Source: Photobacterium ganghwense (GTDB lineage: Bacteria > Pseudomonadota > Gammaproteobacteria > Enterobacterales > Vibrionaceae). Taken from it: DNA of 64,000 bases. Location of the stretch: the NCBI RefSeq assembly GCF_003025595.1, contig NZ_PYMI01000002.1, positions 806,001 to 870,000 on the forward strand. The letters run 5' to 3'. Every line of letters begins with the position of its first letter. The stretch's first letter is position 1. The translations under genes and the position numbers were made by a program. Positions 59,418 through 64,000 of the stretch are shown here, piece by piece. A model generated the notes under the pieces. The model did no database searches. It saw only the letters and a list, made by a program, of their open reading frames with translations, and was not told the origin of the DNA.

Positions 59418-59987
59418 ATGGGAAAACTTTATTCAGAACTGACAGACAAACAGATTGATTTCATTGAACAGCAGAAAATATTTTTTGTCGGGACGGCGGC
59501 AGAAACTGGTACTGTAAATATTTCGCCCAAAGGCGGAGATTCGCTGCGTGTACTTGATGAAAATACTATCGCCTGGCTCAACCATACCGGAAGTGGCAAT
59601 GAATCGGCTGCGCATGTGCTGCGTAACCCCCGCATGACCATCATGTTCTGTGCTTTTGAAGGAGAGCCTTTGATTTTGAGGGCTTACGGGCAGGCGCGGG
59701 TAGTCCATGCCAGCGACGGTGCCTGGTCGAGTTTGTTGGATTTGTTCCCGCCCAGTGTCGCCGCGCGGCAAGTGTATGTGCTGGACATTGAAAAAGTACA
59801 ATCGTCTTGCGGAATGTCTGTGCCTTATTACGACTATCAGGGCGATCGGCAGGAATTAAACAACTGGTTTGAACGAACCGGTGAAGCCGGTATCAAGGAT
59901 TACTGGGTTAAAAAAAATCAGCAGAGTATCGACGGTTTTGACACTGAGATTGTCGAGCGTGCCGGTTTGCAAAGTCCGAAGGAATAG
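59418..59987 (+). CDS. pyridoxamine 5'-phosphate oxidase-like flavoprotein
   Basis: Using the ATG at 59418 (MGKLYSELTDKQIDFIEQQKIFFVGTAAETGTVNISPKGGDSLRV) the protein has 189 residues. It has the FMN-binding split-barrel layout (NISPKGGDSLRVLDENTIAWLNHTGSGNESAAHVLRNPRMTIMFCAFEGEP) with a C-terminal extension. The open frame extends 180 bases upstream, without similarity. Members of this group bind FMN or F420 and act on unknown substrates. Followed by the P-loop kinase gene after 30 bases. Confidence 0.87.
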   Translation: MGKLYSELTDKQIDFIEQQKIFFVGTAAETGTVNISPKGGDSLRVLDENTIAWLNHTGSGNESAAHVLRNPRMTIMFCAFEGEPLILRAYGQARVVHASDGAWSSLLDLFPPSVAARQVYVLDIEKVQSSCGMSVPYYDYQGDRQELNNWFERTGEAGIKDYWVKKNQQSIDGFDTEIVERAGLQSPKE

Positions 59988-60017
59988 CGGTAATTCACTC
60001 CATATAGGACAGATTCT

Positions 60018-60692
60018 TTGCGTGCTCCCATTCTGTTTATATTCTCGGGGTTGCCTGCGACAGGCAAAACGACGCTTGCTAAGATGTTGGCTCAGCATTG
60101 TCAGGCTACCTATTTGAGGATAGATACTATTGAGCAAGGGTTACGTGACCTTTGTCATATTCAGGTCGAAGGTGAAGGGTATCGGCTCAGTTACCGTATT
60201 GCCAGAGACAACCTGTTGCTCGGGAATTCGGTTGTTGCCGATTCCTGCAATCCTATCTGGTTGACTCGAAAAGAGTGGCAGCAGGTAGCGCTTGATGCCG
60301 ATGAAGAACGGATCTTTTGGGCAACATCGGCTCCTAAAGACAGTACATCGCCTGAAATCGAAACGGAAATCGATATGCAAGTCGCTTTCGGTGCACGAAT
60401 GGCTGATGGGGAAGAGGACGAAGCCCGAATATCCTTTGTCGATATCGAAATTTGCTGTTCCGACAAGGGCGAACATCGTCGCCGAGTGGAACAACGGGTT
60501 GGTGAGCGTATTCATTGGATCGATAATCTCTCCTTACCGGATTGGGAGCAAATTCAGAACCGGGAATACCATCCCTGGTCAGGAGAGGTCATTCATATCG
60601 ACACCAGCCATCGGAGTGAGGAAGAAGCATTTCAGAGCTTATTGGCTGCTTTAGCTCAGCATGGATTGGAGCTTGCTAAAGACGTTAAATGA
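60018..60692 (+). CDS. P-loop (AAA-type) kinase-like protein
   Basis: The 224-residue protein starts at TTG (60018) and has a Walker A loop in FSGLPATGKTTLAKML, then DTIEQGLRDL and a Walker B-like stretch near ISFVDIEICCSDKGEHRRRVEQR. This resembles small ATP-dependent kinases of the chloramphenicol phosphotransferase/zeta-toxin-like group. Substrate unknown. It follows the PNPOx-like gene by 30 bases, so the two are probably one operon. Confidence 0.83.
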   Translation: MRAPILFIFSGLPATGKTTLAKMLAQHCQATYLRIDTIEQGLRDLCHIQVEGEGYRLSYRIARDNLLLGNSVVADSCNPIWLTRKEWQQVALDADEERIFWATSAPKDSTSPEIETEIDMQVAFGARMADGEEDEARISFVDIEICCSDKGEHRRRVEQRVGERIHWIDNLSLPDWEQIQNREYHPWSGEVIHIDTSHRSEEEAFQSLLAALAQHGLELAKDVK

Positions 60693-61014
60693 TTTGGTTA
60701 AGAGAGCCATACTTTTAAGCCATCTCTCGAAGCTATACCTCAGCCACACCTCCAAAGTTATACCTCCAAAGCTCAAACAGGGCTCTCCAATCTGCGTTTT
60801 GGTGCGGCCGGGATACAGGGACAATACGCATGAACATTTTTGTCTGACAAAAATGAATAAATTTATCATTAAGACTGGACAACCGTTTGCGTAATCGATA
60901 TCATCCGGCTCCGAAAAACAAAGTCGGTCAGCAGACCACCTTTATTGCACAACTGATTCTGTCAGTTGTCTTTCTTTTTTTCTAAAAGAGGGAGACACAA
61001 AAAGGATCAGAATC
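60693..61014. other. intergenic gap
   Basis: No gene is supported; a 77-codon frame here has no recognisable family. The gap contains a short degenerate repeat (next entry). Confidence 0.4.
60735..60771. repeat. degenerate tandem repeat of ATACCTCCAAAG units
   Basis: ATACCTC (60735), ACACCTCCAAAG (60746-60757) and ATACCTCCAAAG (60760-60771) follow at 11- and 14-base spacing. Confidence 0.6.
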
Positions 61015-62256
61015 ATGTCATCAGTCACACCATCGGTTGAATCTTCAGCCCAGTCAGTCAATCAGTCAACCAGCTGGCAGACCAAAGCCATTCTCAGCGT
61101 AGCGTTTCTCATGGCAACCACCTCTGTGGGGCCGGGATTCCTGACGCAAACTGCCGTGTTTACCAACATGTATCAGATTGACATGGCATTTCCTGTGTTT
61201 GCTTCCATGTTCATCACTTTTGGTATTGTCATGAACCTGTGGCGCATTGTCGGCGTATCCGGCCTGCGGATTCAGGACATCGCCAACCGCGTCGCGCCGG
61301 GGCTGGGTTACCCGATTGGTATCCTGTTGGCTTTGGGTGCCGTTGCCTTTAACTTTGGTAATGTCAGCGGCTCGGCTCTGGGTATTCAGGTACTGACGGG
61401 AGTGGATACCGGATGGGGAGCGCTGTTTACCGGTATTATCGGTAGCCTGCTGTTTGTTATCCATAATGCGTCAAAACGAATGGATCAAATGGCTCGTTAC
61501 CTTGGGTTATTCATGATTGTGCTGATTGCTTATGTTGCGATGACCAGTCTGCCGCCGCTGATGCCAACAGCAATTGCTGCGGTAGCCCCTTCTGATTACG
61601 GTAACCTGTTGCTGCCGACACTGACCATTGTTGGTGGCGCTGTGGGCGGTTATTACACGGGGGCACAACGTCTGGTTGATATCGGCCTGAAAGGCGAAGC
61701 CAATGTAGCAGACATTAAACGTGCTGCATGGGCGGGTATTTCCATCGCCGTGGTCATTCGTATTCTGCTGTTCATGGCGATTCTTGGTGTGCTGGTAACC
61801 GGCGTTACTCTGGACGCGAAAAATCCGGCTGCTGATGCATTCCGTCACGGAGCTGGCGAGGTGGGTTATTTCATTTTCGGTCTGGTGCTCTTTGTTGCCT
61901 CTATCACCTCTGTGGTGGGTAACTCTTACATGGCTATCTCATTGGTGAAAACCCTGTTTCCGGCCATTGCCCGTAATGAGAAAGCCTGGTGTGTCGGTTT
62001 TATTCTGGTAACCAGCCTAGGCACGGTGTTCATGAACATGCCGATTTTGCTGTTAATGCTGGCGGGCCTGGTGAACAGTCTTATTCTGCCGATTGTGTTG
62101 GCGACAGTACTGGTAGCAACGAAACGTAAAGATATCGTTGGCGATTACCGTCACCCAATGTGGCTGACTCTGATGGGAAGTGCGATTGTATTGGTCATGG
62201 GCGCTGCCAGTGCGACCAACATCAGTAACTTCATCGGCAAATTCTTCGGCGCGTAA
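61015..62256 (+). CDS. Nramp-related transporter lacking the canonical metal motifs
   Basis: The 413-residue membrane protein has about eleven hydrophobic segments. TM1 reads TSVGPGFLTQTAVFTN where metal-transporting Nramp proteins have DPGN, and the TM6 region reads IVGGAVGGYYTGAQ, without the MPH motif. It therefore belongs to the Nramp-related branch that includes Bacillus YcsG. Members of that branch are thought to carry substrates other than divalent metals, with links to 5-oxoproline metabolism in some genomes. No such partners are visible here. The start follows a purine-rich AAAAGGATCAGAATC. Confidence 0.82.
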   Translation: MSSVTPSVESSAQSVNQSTSWQTKAILSVAFLMATTSVGPGFLTQTAVFTNMYQIDMAFPVFASMFITFGIVMNLWRIVGVSGLRIQDIANRVAPGLGYPIGILLALGAVAFNFGNVSGSALGIQVLTGVDTGWGALFTGIIGSLLFVIHNASKRMDQMARYLGLFMIVLIAYVAMTSLPPLMPTAIAAVAPSDYGNLLLPTLTIVGGAVGGYYTGAQRLVDIGLKGEANVADIKRAAWAGISIAVVIRILLFMAILGVLVTGVTLDAKNPAADAFRHGAGEVGYFIFGLVLFVASITSVVGNSYMAISLVKTLFPAIARNEKAWCVGFILVTSLGTVFMNMPILLLMLAGLVNSLILPIVLATVLVATKRKDIVGDYRHPMWLTLMGSAIVLVMGAASATNISNFIGKFFGA

Positions 62257-62283
62257 AGTTAAAGCGCTTGTTTAAATAAATGT

Positions 62284-62313
62284 AAAGGCACGCCCTCATG
62301 GTGTGCCTTTTTT
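62284..62313 (+). terminator. intrinsic terminator after the Nramp-like gene
   Basis: AAAGGCACGCC (62284-62294) pairs with GGTGTGCCTTT (62300-62310) with one G.T pair, then three more T residues. Confidence 0.92.
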
Positions 62314-62434
62314 GTTTCTGTTGAGTAAAATCTGAAAATTATGATAGGGTTAGCGGGCCTTAGACCTGTGATTTCGTGTCTCTGCTCGTTATCTCAGGAT
62401 AAACGAACAATCAACGCATTAACGGAGAGCCAGG

Positions 62435-62902
62435 ATGGCAGAATATACGGCGGAAGTGAAATGGACACGCGGCAAGGATGAAGCCTTCAGCGACAATAAA
62501 TACAGTCGCGGCCATACCTGGTCGTTTGATGGCGGTGTCACCGTGCCTGCGTCATCCTCTCCCCATGTTGTACCGCTACCTTACTCTGTGGAAGCCAATG
62601 TGGATCCCGAAGAAGCGTTGGTGGCTGCATTATCAAGCTGCCATATGCTGGTGTTCTTATCGATTGCTGCCAAGCGGAATTATGTGGTCGAGTCTTATGT
62701 CGATAATGCTGTTGGTATCATGGAAGATGATGAAAACGGTCGGACCTTTGTCTCGAAAGTGACTTTACGACCCAAAATCACATTTTCCGGGGAACGTCAG
62801 CCAACGGTTGAGCAACTGGAAAAACTCCATCATATTTCACACGAAAACTGCTTTATTGCTAATTCCGTGAAAACGGAAGTGACAACAGAAATTTTGGTTT
62901 GA
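62435..62902 (+). CDS. OsmC family protein
   Basis: The 155-residue protein has the OsmC/Ohr fold with EAALVAALSSCHMLVFLSIAAKRN-like text (here ALVAALSSCHMLVFLSIAA; the peroxidatic Cys is in SSCHM) and a second conserved Cys in HISHENCFIANSVKTEV. Both catalytic Cys residues are present, so it may reduce organic hydroperoxides. The start follows GGAGAGCCAGG. It is followed 23 bases later by a GNAT gene. Confidence 0.92.
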   Translation: MAEYTAEVKWTRGKDEAFSDNKYSRGHTWSFDGGVTVPASSSPHVVPLPYSVEANVDPEEALVAALSSCHMLVFLSIAAKRNYVVESYVDNAVGIMEDDENGRTFVSKVTLRPKITFSGERQPTVEQLEKLHHISHENCFIANSVKTEVTTEILV

Positions 62903-62925
62903 ACCAAGGTTGATTCGGTGGAAAC

Positions 62926-63345
62926 ATGAATCTTGAAATTACAGAAACACTTTCGGCAACGGAAGAATACGTGGCGCTTAGGGTGACAGCCGGGCTGTCA
63001 GCCAAATCCCTGGAAGCGGCAAAAATTGGGCTACCCAACTCACTGTACATGGTGTGTATTCGTGATAACACCAAACTGGTAGGAATGGGGCGTGTCGTTG
63101 GGGACGGCGCATGCAATTTTGAAATTGTCGATGTCGCGGTTGACCCTGCATATCAGGGGCAGGGGCTTGGCAAACAAGTAATGCATCATATCGACCGTTA
63201 TTTACAGCGCACAGTGCTGGAAGGCTCGTATGTTTCGATGATTGCTGACGAACCCTCATTCTATGAAAAACTGGGGTATCGGCTAACCGCTCCCCGAAGC
63301 GAGGGAATGACAAAAAAATTTCTACCTCAGTCTCCTCACACCTGA
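62926..63345 (+). CDS. GNAT family N-acetyltransferase
   Basis: The 139-residue protein has a GNAT core with KLVGMGRVVGDGACNFEIVDVAVDPAYQGQGLGKQVMHHI and the C-terminal FYEKLGYRLTAP. The pattern GxGRVxGDGACNFEIVDVAV is typical of a common gammaproteobacterial acetyltransferase group. Substrate unknown. Likely co-transcribed with OsmC. Confidence 0.9.
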   Translation: MNLEITETLSATEEYVALRVTAGLSAKSLEAAKIGLPNSLYMVCIRDNTKLVGMGRVVGDGACNFEIVDVAVDPAYQGQGLGKQVMHHIDRYLQRTVLEGSYVSMIADEPSFYEKLGYRLTAPRSEGMTKKFLPQSPHT

Positions 63346-63437
63346 TAGCCATCTTCTCGCACCGGTACTTTTGCGTATAAAAGAGCTTAGTGCCAGTGCT
63401 GATCTGTTTGGTTCGTATCCGTTGGCTGCGACAAAAT

Positions 63438-63467
63438 AAACAGGGAGTGACACCACTCCCTGTTTTT
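63438..63467 (+). terminator. intrinsic terminator after the GNAT gene
   Basis: AAACAGGGAGTG (63438-63449) pairs perfectly with CACTCCCTGTTT (63454-63465) around a 4-base loop, then more T residues. Confidence 0.93.
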
Positions 63468-64000
63468 CTGATTGTTTAAACTATTTCTACACTCATTTAT
63501 CTCATGCACGCTTATTTTTTCCATTTTTGCGCGCAGTATCTGTTGATTAAGGGAGGACAAATTTTCTTTTTATCTATGACTACACAGTTTTTGACGCATG
63601 ATGTTTAGTTGTCAGAGATGCTTTTTTGTGGACCAACATCCGTTGAAAATAAAATTCATTAATTTTGCCGATATCTTAATATTAATTTTTATAATTGATG
63701 TTTTAGTATTGTTTATCTGATTTTATGACGAAATTTGAATATAAAATCTATTAGACGAATTATATTTTAGTACATTTTTAATATTATGAAGCAATTGGTT
63801 ACAATCATTTTTTCGTCTAAATTTGTTAATGATGTTGAACTTTAATCTCACAATGATTTATTTAAATAGTTGTTAGCGCTGCTTTATGTTTATTTAAAGT
63901 CCTTGCTACTTAATGGGCTTTATCTCTAGTTGATTTATCTTTTTTGTTTGATAGAGTCAAAGCATTAAATACGATTTATAACAGATAAAAATAAAGTTGA
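63468..64000. other. very A+T-rich non-coding stretch
   Basis: From about 63600 the sequence becomes dominated by A and T (long runs such as TTTTAGTATTGTTTATC). No ORF with a ribosome site or family match is seen. It is probably the upstream region of a gene that begins beyond the window, possibly a silenced (H-NS-type) or transferred region. Confidence 0.5.

Noticed and set aside
60661..60894. 77-codon frame after the P-loop kinase
   Set aside because: It overlaps the kinase 3' end in another frame and covers the degenerate ACCTCCAAAG repeat; no family seen.

Overview
The window looks like a chromosomal stretch of a gammaproteobacterium, most likely a marine Vibrionaceae (Vibrio, Photobacterium, Enterovibrio or Grimontia type). 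This is an inference from gene content: VF530-type DNA-binding protein, DUF3820, DUF2076, the YceI/cytochrome b561 pair, a DUF2938 protein, many LysR/TetR/GNAT genes and moderate G+C. There is no integrase, transposase, CRISPR array or rRNA. One tRNA gene (Ser, anticodon UGA) is present.

Purine catabolism frames the left third. Bases 1-3222 carry uraD (3' part), alc, allA and puuD, ending at a strong terminator. Bases 15742-21922 carry, on the other strand, xdhA-xdhB-xdhC-guaD preceded by a GntR/FCD regulator gene. Together they turn guanine and xanthine into urate, and urate through allantoate into glyoxylate and urea. The urate step uses the membrane cytochrome-c-linked PuuD enzyme. HIU hydrolase and allantoinase are not in the window.

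Between these blocks are an A+T-rich orphan gene with a C-terminal Mrr-like nuclease domain (3386-4360), a Rid-family protein, a small exported protein, and an IclR-controlled catabolic operon (GST and IclR on the minus strand; aldehyde dehydrogenase, MFS transporter, enolase-superfamily enzyme and GMC oxidoreductase on the plus strand, 5838-13124). The substrate of that operon is unknown, and its enolase-superfamily member lacks two residues usually important for catalysis.

Bases 23324-43150 are a patchwork of short transcription units: MATE exporter with divergent LysR, PhoD-like phosphatase, YceI, FAH-family hydrolase, CYTH protein, DUF3820, DEAD-box helicase, VF530, a decayed second DUF3820 copy, MerR/DUF2938, two GNATs, a deaminase, a BdlA-like PAS-PAS-MCP protein, a YgjP-like metalloprotease, an ICMT-like methyltransferase, a STAS protein, an outer-membrane barrel, a two-domain PTPS/QueD-like protein and a ClsC-like lipoprotein.

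Bases 43500-46700 hold an apparently exported family II pyrophosphatase, tRNA-Ser with a clear promoter, and a 500-base locus with four consecutive RNA hairpins, a Shine-Dalgarno sequence in the loop of an A/U hairpin, a 21-codon basic ORF and a terminator. That locus is the best candidate for something undescribed. The right part (46777-63345) carries DUF2076, YceI/b561, HAD phosphatase, FMN reductase/DMT exporter, three TetR regulators each with its own pair of palindromic operators and divergent target (MFS, HPP protein, GST pair), a PNPOx-like protein, a P-loop kinase, an Nramp-like transporter lacking the canonical metal motifs, OsmC and GNAT. The last 530 bases are non-coding and very A+T-rich.

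A recurring oddity is short (6-18 base) imperfect tandem duplications in many intergenic gaps.
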